A stretch of 64,000 nt of DNA from Streptomyces sp. TLI_146 (GTDB lineage: Bacteria; Actinomycetota; Actinomycetes; Streptomycetales; Streptomycetaceae): assembly GCF_002846415.1 (NCBI RefSeq), contig NZ_PJMX01000002.1, forward strand, positions 62,001-126,000, written 5' to 3'. Of this stretch, positions 41,849 to 51,400 are shown one piece after another. Numbering within the stretch: the first letter of the stretch is position 1; every line of letters begins with the position of its first letter. Position numbers and translations under genes: made by a program. Below the pieces are notes generated by a model, which saw only the letters and a program-made list of their open reading frames with translations, did not search any database and was not told the origin of the DNA.

Positions 41849-44581
41849 TCAGGCGGTGCCCCGCAGATGCGGGGAGACCCGGCTCTGCAGATCGCTGCGG
41901 CCGCCCACCTGGAGCTTGCGGTAGACCCGGGTCAGGTGCTGCTCGACCGTGCTGACCGTGATGAACAGACGGTCGGCGATCTCCCGGTTGGTGTAGCCGC
42001 GCGCGGCCTGCTCGGCGACCCGCAGCTCGGCCTCGCTCAGGACGCTCTGGAGGGTGTCCTTGGTCGCCGGGGGCGTGCCCGCGCCGGTGCGGGCGGTGCT
42101 GAACTCGGGCAGCAGCGCGGCCCGTACCCGGGCCTCGGCTCCGCACTGGGCCGCGATCTGCCAGACGCGGCGGGCGGTGAAGCGCGCCCGGTGCGAGTCG
42201 CCGAGCTCCACGTACACCCGGTTGAGGTCGATCAGGGCCGCCAGCAGCTCGACCGGCAGCTCGTCCGTGTCGAGCACCTCGGCGGCCTTGCGCAGGAGGT
42301 CCACCGCCTCACGCGGCTTGACGGTGCCCGCGCGCAGCCGCAGCAGCGTGCCGCGCACCCGCGGGTGCGCGGCGCCCGGCCGTGCCTCCTGGCAGTCCAG
42401 GAGCTCGGCGGCGCGTTCGAGCTGCCCGAGTCCGAGCAGCGCCTCGGCCACGCCCAGGCGCCAGGGGACCACGGCCGCGATGTCCATGTCCCAGCTCTCC
42501 ATCAGCCCGCCGCACGCCATGAAGTCCCGCAGCGCCGGCAGATAGCGCCCCTCGGCCAGGTGATGGTGGCCGCGCGCCTCCAGATAGTGCAGGTGGTAGC
42601 GGGTCTTGGGGGCGTCCTCGGGGCGCGGGAAGGCCAGCCAGTCGGCGGCCGTGCTCAGATGGCCCATGGCGGTGGCGGCGGAGATGAGGGACGCCAGCGG
42701 CAGTTCGATCTGGGGTCCCCACGCCCGGGGGCTCATCAGCCGCAGCGCCTCCTGGGCGCGGTGGGAGGCCTCCGGCAAGTCGCCGCGGCGCCGGGCCACC
42801 TCGGCCAGGACGGTGGCCTGCACGGCGTGCCAGGTACGGAAGCCCGGCTCGGCGTCCTGGAAGAAGAGAGTGGTCCAGTGCTGGGCCCGGTCGAGCTCAT
42901 GGGCGTACACCAGCACGCACACGGCGCTGCCGCGCGGACCGCGCCAGTAGTCCGGCGACTGGTCGCCGTACAGCAGGTCCTCGGCGAGCCGCGCGGCCGC
43001 CGCGTGGTCGCCGTCGCGCAGGTGCTCCCACATCACCGCCTCGTCGGGCAGCGGGGCGGCCGGTTCCAGGCCGGGCGCGGGGGGTGCGGTGCGCTGCTCC
43101 CACCGCACCACCGCCGAGTCGGGGTGGGTGCTGCGCAGCGACTGGGCGGTGGTGTGCAGCGCCCGGCGCACCTCCGGGGCGTGCTCGCGCGAGGAGATGG
43201 TGCTCAGGATCGCGGCGCTCTCCTCCTCCCGGCCGTGCCAGGTCAGGGCGCGGGCCAGGATGACCGCGTCCAGGTCCGGCAGCTGGCCGCGGTCGAACGC
43301 GCTGAGCAGGGCCGCGAAGTGGGGCATGGCACGGGCCGGGTTGGTCAGCCACTCGACGCGGACCTTGGCGGCGGTGATCAGCGCGCGCTCCTCGTCGTCG
43401 CGGCTCTCGCGCAGCGCCAGGTCCAGATACTGCAGGGCCAGGCCCGACTCCCGCCGGTCCAGGGCCTCCTCCGCGGCCCGGCGCAGCAGGGAGACGTGCC
43501 AGGGGCGGTCGAGGCGGTCGGCGGCGGCCAGATGCTGGGCGATCGCGAGCGGGCAGGCGCCCTCGCCGTGCAGCAGCTCGGCGGCGCGCAGCCGCACCGT
43601 GGACGTGTCGGCCAGATCCAGATCGTGCATGACGGCCGCCGCTGCCGCCGGGTGGCGCAGCTGTCCGTCCTCGCGCAACAGCCCGGCCTCGCGCAGCGAT
43701 TCGGTGAAGTGGTCGACCACCCGGCGGGGCAGGGACGTCAGCTCGGACCTGAGCTCGGGAGTGCCGTAGCGGCCCAGCAGGACGTGGGCGCGGGCCACCT
43801 CCAGACCGGCCACCCCGCTGTGGTGCAGACAGGCCAGCACCGCCATGGCGGAGGCCTCGCCCGGGTCCAGGGCCTCCTTGAGGGGGTCCTGATGGTTGCT
43901 CAGGTGCTCTTCGAGCAGGGCCCGGACCACCAGCGGGTTGCCGCCGGCCACCGCGTGGGCGGCGGGGGCCAGGCGCTGGGCGGCGGCCTCGCCGAGCCGC
44001 TCGGCCAGGACCGCGGCGACCCCGCGCACCGACAGCAGCGGCAGCTGGATCTGGCGGTGGTGCGGCTCGCGCAGCAGCTCGGCGTGGAAGAGCGGAATGG
44101 TCTGCTGCGAGTACTCGCCGGCGACCAGTACCAGCATCACCGGGGCGCTGCGCGAGTGGCGGACCAGGTAGAGCAGACCGCTCAGGGAGTCGGCGTCGGT
44201 GAGGTGGACGTCGTCGGCGATCAGGAGGAGCGGCCTGCGGGAGGCCGAGCGCAGCAGGTCGTGGCAGACGGAGAGCATCAGCTGCGGCGAGAGCGTCTCG
44301 CCGGAGGAGGTGAGCCGGGCGCGCAGTTCGTCGGCCGACGGGCAGGACTCCAGGATCTGCCCGAAGATGCCGAGCCCCGGCCCCACCTCACCCGGGGAGG
44401 CGTGGGTGCGCACCACCCGTACCCCCCGCTCGGCGGCGAGCGCGGCGAACTGGTGGGTGAGTTCGGTCTTTCCCGAGCCGACCGGGCCGGTGACGGTGAC
44501 GACCTGCCCGCGCCCGCCCAGTACATCGCCGAGGGCGTTTTCCAGCAGGGCCAGCTGTTCCGCGCGTTCGGGGAATACCAT
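41849..44581 (-). CDS. LAL-type LuxR-family regulator
   Basis: A 910-residue ATP-dependent pathway regulator. The N-terminal AAA module starts MVFPERAEQLALLENAL, has Walker A TVTGPVGSGKTELTHQF and Walker B PLLLIADDVHLTDAD. A long TPR-like helical middle follows. The C-terminus is a LuxR HTH: LSEAELRVAEQAARGYTNRE then IADRLFITVSTVEQHLTRVY. LAL proteins usually activate polyketide clusters, and this one is divergent from the PKS genes. ATG 44581 is preferred because family members begin with this motif and AAAGG precedes it; ATG 44725 would add 48 residues without a ribosome site. The repeated ACCCCT motifs nearby are candidate binding sites. Confidence 0.92.
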   Translation of the reverse strand: MVFPERAEQLALLENALGDVLGGRGQVVTVTGPVGSGKTELTHQFAALAAERGVRVVRTHASPGEVGPGLGIFGQILESCPSADELRARLTSSGETLSPQLMLSVCHDLLRSASRRPLLLIADDVHLTDADSLSGLLYLVRHSRSAPVMLVLVAGEYSQQTIPLFHAELLREPHHRQIQLPLLSVRGVAAVLAERLGEAAAQRLAPAAHAVAGGNPLVVRALLEEHLSNHQDPLKEALDPGEASAMAVLACLHHSGVAGLEVARAHVLLGRYGTPELRSELTSLPRRVVDHFTESLREAGLLREDGQLRHPAAAAAVMHDLDLADTSTVRLRAAELLHGEGACPLAIAQHLAAADRLDRPWHVSLLRRAAEEALDRRESGLALQYLDLALRESRDDEERALITAAKVRVEWLTNPARAMPHFAALLSAFDRGQLPDLDAVILARALTWHGREEESAAILSTISSREHAPEVRRALHTTAQSLRSTHPDSAVVRWEQRTAPPAPGLEPAAPLPDEAVMWEHLRDGDHAAAARLAEDLLYGDQSPDYWRGPRGSAVCVLVYAHELDRAQHWTTLFFQDAEPGFRTWHAVQATVLAEVARRRGDLPEASHRAQEALRLMSPRAWGPQIELPLASLISAATAMGHLSTAADWLAFPRPEDAPKTRYHLHYLEARGHHHLAEGRYLPALRDFMACGGLMESWDMDIAAVVPWRLGVAEALLGLGQLERAAELLDCQEARPGAAHPRVRGTLLRLRAGTVKPREAVDLLRKAAEVLDTDELPVELLAALIDLNRVYVELGDSHRARFTARRVWQIAAQCGAEARVRAALLPEFSTARTGAGTPPATKDTLQSVLSEAELRVAEQAARGYTNREIADRLFITVSTVEQHLTRVYRKLQVGGRSDLQSRVSPHLRGTA

Positions 44582-44946
44582 CCTTTGCCCTTTTGCCTGA
44601 CCTCTGCTGCCGCGTTGCGCCACTGCTCCCTGTCCGAGCGGATTGCCTGATGTCCGCGAAGTGACGGATCCGGTATTTCGCGGTGCGTCCGGGGCGCTCT
44701 CGGAGCGCCCTCCTGCAAAGGTCATGCGTCCCCCGTGCTGTGGTGGCCTGTTATGGCCGTCGTGTTGCTATCCGTGATTCTAGTGAGACGGCGAACTCAG
44801 TGGCGACTCCATAAGGGTGTGATCCCGGCCGTGTCCGCGGCGTAGAGGAGGGGGTAATTCCGGTTGCACTACGCCTAGTAATCGGTCGGTTTCACCAATT
44901 GGCCGGTATTGGAGGGTGCTGTTGAACAGTGAACCTAGCGAGGCGC

Positions 44947-45101
44947 ACCCCCTAGCGGTCAACCCCTATGGCCGGTTCGACCTGCGCTGATGGGTTTTCG
45001 GCGGACCCGTCGCCCGGTCCCCGGCCGGTCCCCGGCGGGCCGGGTCCCAGGTGGGGGCGGCCACCCCTATCCCGTAATGCCGGGGTAACAGGAGATAGGG
45101 G
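44947..45101. promoter_or_regulatory. cluster of ACCCCTA motifs in the LAL/PKS divergent region
   Basis: ACCCCCTA at 44947-44954, ACCCCTAT at 44962-44969 and 45063-45070, and the inverse ATAGGGG at 45095-45101 (part of CCCCTATC...GATAGGGG). Spacing of the first pair is about 15 bp. The 895-bp gap between the LAL start and PKS 1 must hold both promoters; the AT-richer stretch 45180-45260 is a likely promoter zone but I cannot fix its boxes. Confidence 0.5.
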
Positions 45102-45300
45102 AGCGAGGGTAAGGGTTGGCCTATGGCGGGAGTGGACGTAGCGTTTTGTCTCGTCCGAATTGGCTGCCCGATCGCAGTTCGACCCACTCTTCGCCCATCG
45201 CTTATCAACGGCCGGGTAATTGTTAACGGCAGGTAAATTCGGAGAACGTCCACAGTATTTGTGTCGAGGGTCACTGCGGCCGTATTCGGCACCGGAAAGC

Positions 45301-45371
45301 GGCGTGCCGGAAACCGGGTGTGCGACCGGTTTTCGGCACGCTTCTCATACGGCCCCGCGACGTGCGGGGCC
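45301..45371 (+). promoter_or_regulatory. two consecutive stem-loops in the PKS leader
   Basis: 45301-45340 folds end to end as a 16-bp stem (GCGTGCCG and AAACCGG with complements, one G-U pair, 8-base loop). It is followed by a TTCT and a second hairpin CGGCCCCGC/GCGGGGCCG (45349-45371, loop GACGT). They lie 106-176 bp before the PKS 1 start and could be an attenuator or a block against read-through from upstream. Confidence 0.5.
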
Positions 45372-45476
45372 GACGGCGGATCCCAGGGCGAAACGGGGAG
45401 GAAAACCCCGAAGAGCGACCTGTGGAAGCCCCGAGGAACGTCTGAGCAAGCCTGAAAGGAAGGCGAGGGTACGGCC

Positions 45477-48400
45477 ATGACCGACGAACCCCGTTTCGAC
45501 AGCGGCGCGCAGGACCAGCCGGCCCCGGTGGAGCCTGTCGCCGTCGTCGGGCTGGCCTGCCGTCTGCCCGGCGCACCCGACCCGGCCGCCTTCTGGCAGC
45601 TGCTCGTCAGCGGCGCCGACGCCGTCACCGACGTGCCGCCCGGCCGCCCCGGGCTCGCGCCCCGGCCCGAGGGCGCCCGGCCGCTGCGGGCCGGGTTCCT
45701 CGACGGCCCCGACCGCTTCGACGCGGAGTTCTTCGGCATCTCGCCGCGCGAGGCCGCCGACATGGACCCCCAGCAGCGGCTCGCCCTGGAACTGGCCTGG
45801 GAGGCCCTGGAGGACGCCGGCATCCTGCCCGCCTCCCTCAAGGACACCGCCACCGGCGTCTACCTCGGCGCGATCTGGGACGACTACGCCAAGCTCGCCC
45901 ACCAGCGGGGCGCCGACGCGGTCAACGGCCGCACCCTGGCGGGCCTGAGCCGCGGTGTCATCGCCAACCGCGTCAGCTACGCGCTGGGCCTGCAGGGTCC
46001 CAGCATCGTCGTCGACACCGCCCAGTCCTCCTCGCTCGTCGCCATCCAGCTGGCCTGCGAGAGCCTGCGCGCCGGCCAGAGCGACCTGGTCCTGGCGGGC
46101 GGCGTCAGCCTCAACCTCCTCTCCGAGGGCTTCACCGCGGCCGAGCGCTTCGGTGCCCTCTCGCCGACCGGCCGGGCGTCCGTCTTCGACGCCCGCGCCG
46201 ACGGCTACGTACGCGGCGAGGGCGGCGGTGTCGTCGTGCTCAAAACACTCCGTCAAGCCCTCGCCGACGCCGACACCGTGTACTGCGTGATCCGGGGCGG
46301 CGCCGTCAACAACGACGGCGGCGGTGACACCCTCACCGCGCCCCGCGAGAGCGCACAGCGAGACGTCCTGCGAAGGGCCTACGAAAACGCGGGAGTGGAC
46401 CCCGCGCAGGTGCGTTTCGTGGAGCTGCACGGCACGGGAACCCCCGTCGGCGATCCCATAGAGGCGTCCGCGCTGGGCGCGGTCATCGGCCGCGCCCAGC
46501 CGGACGCCTCGCCCCTCCTGGTCGGCTCCGTCAAGACCAACATCGGGCACCTCGAAGGCGCCGCGGGCGTCGCCGGGTTCCTCAAGGCCGCCCTCAGCCT
46601 GCGCGAGTCCACCCTGCCGCCCAGCCTGAACTACGAGAGCCCCAACCCGGCGATCGACCTGGACGCGCTCGGCCTGCGGGTCGCCGCCGACGCCGTCGAC
46701 CTCACCGAGGGCGGCGACGGCCCGGTGTACGCGGGGGTGAGCTCCTTCGGCATGGGCGGCACCAACTGCCACCTCGTGCTCAGTGACACCACCGGGCTTC
46801 CCGTCCCCGAGACCGCCCCGGCCGCCGCCGCCCCCGTCGGCCCGCACCCCGTCCTGCTCTCCGGCCACGTCGAGGGCGCGCTGCACGACCAGGCGCGGCG
46901 CCTGCGCGCCCACCTCGCCGGGCGGCCCGGCGACACCGTGGCCGACCTGGCCCGCACCACGGCGCTCAGCCGCACCCACCACCGGCACCGGGCCGTGCTG
47001 CTCGCCGACGGCCGCGACGCCCTCGCCGACGCCCTCGGCGACCTCGCCGAACGCCGCACCTCCGCACGCGTCGTACGGGCCGCCGCCGCACCGGGCGCGC
47101 CCGGCCTCGCCTTCCTCTTCACCGGCCAGGGCAGCCAGCGGCCCGGCATGGGCGCCGCCCTGCACGCCGCCCACCCCGTCTTCGCCGACGCCTTCGACGC
47201 CGCCTGCCGCGAGCTGGACACCCACCTCGACCGGTCGGTGCGCGAGCTGGTCCTCGCGGGCCCCGAGGCGCCCGACGCCGCCTTGCTCGACCAGACCGTC
47301 CACACCCAGGCCGCGCTGTTCGCGTACGAGAGCGCCCTGTACCGGCTGTTGCGGCACTGGGGCATCACCCCCGACGCCCTGCTCGGCCACTCGATCGGCG
47401 AGCTCACCGCCGCGCACGCCGCCGGTGTCCTGTCCCTGGCCGACGCTGCCGCCCTGGTCGCCGCGCGCGGCCGGCTGATGCAGGCCCTGCCCGAGGGCGG
47501 CGCCATGGTCTCCGTCCAGGCCTCGGAGGCCGAACTTGCCCCGGAGCTGGCCGGGTTCACCGGGCGCGTGGAGATCGCCGCGCTCAACGGCCCCGCCGCC
47601 ACCGTCCTGGCCGGGGACGAGGACGCCGTCCTGGCCCTCGCCGGGACGTGGCGGGCGCGCGGCCGCAAGACCAAGCGCCTGCGGGTCAGCCACGCCTTCC
47701 ACTCGCCGCACATGGAGGGCATGCTCGACGCCTTCCGCGAGGTCGCGCGCGGCCTGACCTACCACCGCCCCGAGCTGCCGGTCGTCTCCAACCTCACCGG
47801 CCGCGCGGTCACCCCCGACGAACTGCTCGACCCGGAGCACTGGGTGCGCCACGCCCGCGAGGGCGTGCGCTTCCTCGACGGCGTGCGCGCCCTGGAGGAG
47901 CGGGGCGTCACCGTGCACCTCGAAGTCGGCCCGGACGCGGTGCTCGCCACCATGGGCCGCGACTGCGTGGGCGCCGACGCGGTGTTCCTGCCCACCGCCC
48001 GCGCCGGACGCCCCGAGCCGGACACCCTCGCGGCGGCGGTCGCGCATCTGCATGTACGCGGGGTGCCCGTCGACTGGGAGCGGTTCCTGGAGGGTACGGG
48101 CGGACAGCGCGTCCCCCTGCCCACCTACGCCTTCCAGCGCGAGAGCCACTGGCTCGGCGCGGGCACCGGTGCGCCTGCTGCGGCCCCGGGCGCCGTCCCC
48201 GCCGCTCCCACCGCGGACCGGGCCCCGGCCGCCGCCGAGCCCGCTGCCACCACGCCCGCCGACGCCCTGCGCGAGCGGCTCGCCGCCCTGCCCGCCGCGG
48301 AGCGCGAGCGCGCGCTGGCCGACCTCGTGCTGACCCAGGTGGCCGCGGTGCTCGGCCACGGCACGGCCGAACGCGTCGAGCGGGACCGTACGTTCAAGGA

Positions 48401-51400
48401 CCTCGGCTTCGACTCGCTGGCCGCCGTCGAGCTCCGCGACCTGCTCACCGAGGCCGCCGGAGTCGCCCTGCCCTCCACCCTCGTCTTCGACCACCCCACC
48501 CCCGACGCCCTGATCCGCCACCTCGGCGAGGACGCCCTCGCCGACGTGGCCGCGGCCCGGCCCGGCCGGGAGCGGGACGACGAGCCGATCGCCATCGTGG
48601 GCATGGCCTGCCGCCTTCCGGGCGGCGTCGACTCCCCCCAGGCCCTGTGGGAGCTCGTCGCCGAGGGCCGCGACGTCATCGGCGGCTTCCCGACGGACCG
48701 TGGCTGGGATGTGGAGGGCATCTACAACCCGGACCGGTCGGTTGCGGGTACGTCGTATACGCGTCAGGGCGGGTTCCTGCACGAGGCGGCGGAGTTCGAC
48801 GCGGAGTTCTTCGGGATCTCGCCGCGCGAGGCCCTGGCGATGGACCCGCAGCAGCGGCTGCTGCTTGAGACCTCCTGGGAGGCGATCGAGCGGGCCGGGA
48901 TCGACCCGGCCGCCCTGCGCGGCTCCAACACCGGCGTCTACGCGGGCACCTTCATGTTCCCCGACCGCACCGCCCCGGGCGGCGGCCCCGACCCGCTGGA
49001 GGGCCAGCACATGACCGGCGGCGCCAGCAGCGTGCTGTCGGGCCGTGTGTCGTACACCTTCGGTTTCGAGGGTCCGGCGGTGACGGTCGACACGGCCTGT
49101 TCGTCGTCGCTGGTGGCGCTGCACTTGGCGGTGCAGGCGCTGCGGCGTGGTGAGTGCGATGTGGCGCTGGCCGGTGGTGTGACCGTCATGTCGACTCCCG
49201 GCACCTTCGTGGAGTTCTCCCGCCAGGGTGGTCTGTCCGAGGACGGGCGCTGCCGCTCGTTCTCGGCGGACGCCGACGGGACCGGCTGGGCCGAAGGCGC
49301 GGGTGTGCTGCTCGTGGAGCGGTTGTCGGACGCTGAGCGCCTGGGCCACGACATCCTCGCGGTGGTACGCGGCACGGCGGTGAACCAGGACGGTGCCTCC
49401 AACGGCCTGACCGCCCCCAACGGGCCCTCCCAGCAGCGCGTCATCAAGGCCGCGCTCGCCGACGCCCGGCTCAGCCCCGCCGACGTCGACGCCGTCGAGG
49501 CCCACGGCACCGGCACCCGCCTCGGCGACCCCATCGAGGCCCATGCGCTGCTGGCCACGTACGGGCAGGGCCGCGACGGCCGGGACCCGCTGTGGCTGGG
49601 GTCGCTCAAGTCCAACCTCGGCCACACCCAGGCCGCAGCCGGTGTCAGCGGCATCATCAAGATGGTCATGGCGATGCGTCACGGTGTGCTGCCGTCGACG
49701 CTGCACGCGCAGGACCGTTCCCCGTACATCGACTGGGAGGCGGGCGCCGTCGAGCTGCTGGCCGAGGCGCGCGACTGGCCGCGGACCGGACGGCCGCGCC
49801 GCGCCGGTGTCTCCTCCTTCGGCATCAGTGGCACCAACGCCCATGTGGTTCTGGAGAGTGCGGTGGAGACCCAGGCGGAGGACATGGCCGAGGCCGACGC
49901 CTCGGGTGCCGTGCCGGTCGTGGTGTCGGCGCGCAGCCCCGAGGCGCTGCGCGGACAGGCCGCCCGGCTGGGCGAGTTCCTGGCCGAGCGCCCCGCTCTC
50001 GGACCGGTGGAGGTCGGCTATTCGCTGGCCACGACCCGGGCGGCGCTGGAGCACCGGGCCGTGGTGACCGCCGCCGACCGCGAGGAGCTGCTGTCGGGGC
50101 TCGCCGCGCTCGCCGCCGGTGAGGAGAGCGGCCGGGTCGTGACGGGCCGCGTCACCGCGTCGGGCGGTGGGCTCGCGGTGCTGTTCACCGGGCAGGGCAG
50201 CCAGCGCCCCGGAATGGGACGCGAGCTCTACGCCACGCACCCCGCCTTCCGTAACGCGCTCGACGAGACCCTGGCCCTGCTCGACGCCGAACTCGCCGCC
50301 GAGCTGGCCGAGGTCGACGCCGCCTCCCTGCGCGACCTCATGTTCGCCGAACCCGAAACCCCCCACGCCCAGGCCCTGGACCAGACGGTCTTCACACAGA
50401 CCACCCTGTTCGCCCTGGAAACCGCCCTCTACCGCCAGACCACCGCCTGGGGCCTCAACCCCACCCACCTCGCCGGACACTCCGTCGGCGAAGTCGTCGC
50501 CGCCCACGCCGCAGGCGTCCTCACCCTCCCCGACGCCACCACCCTCATCACCGCCCGCGCCCGCCTCATGAACAACCTCCCCACCGGCGGCACCATGATC
50601 TCCATCCGCGCCACCGAGGAACAGGTCACCGACGCCCTCGCCGCCACCGGCACCGGTGACACCGTGGCGATCGCGGCCGTGAACACCCTCACCGCCGTCG
50701 TCATCTCCGGCGCCGAGGCGGACGCCCTCAAGGCCGCCGCCCACCTGGAGGAACTGGGCGTCAAGACCCGACGGCTCAACGTCAGCCACGCCTTCCACTC
50801 GCCCCTCATGGACCCGATGCTCGACGACTTCGAGAAGGTCCTCGACACCCTCACCTTCCACACCCCCCACACCCCCGTCGTCTCCAACCTCACCGGCGAA
50901 CTCGCCACCGGCGACGACCTGTCCACCCCCCACTACTGGCTCCGCCACATCCGCGAAGCCGTCCGCTTCCACGACACCCTCACCACCCTCCACACCCAGG
51001 GCACCCGCACCTTCCTGGAACTCGGCCCCCACCCCGTCCTCACCGCCCTCGGCGCCGAGTCGCTCGCCGACGCGGACGACGACGTGCTGCTGGTCCCGGC
51101 GCTCCGCCGCGACGCGGCCGAACCGGCCTCCCTGTGGCGCGCGGTGGCCGCGCTGCACACCCGCGGCCTCTCGCCGCAGTGGCCCGCCGTCTTCGCCGGG
51201 CGCGGCGCGCGGAAGGTCGAACTGCCCACGTACGCCTTCCAGCACAAGCGGTACTGGTACCTCCCGGCAGCCCCCCAGGCGGCCGACGCCGCCGGGCTCG
51301 GGCTGGGCGCGACCGGGCATCCGCTGCTCGGCGCCGCCGTGCCGCTCGCCGGGCGCGACGGCGCCCTGCTCACCGGGCGGCTGTCCATGGCCGCCCAGCC

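Noticed and set aside
44582..44725. 48-residue N-terminal extension of the LAL regulator
   Set aside because: Low-complexity sequence without a ribosome site; family members begin near the MVFPERAEQLALL position.
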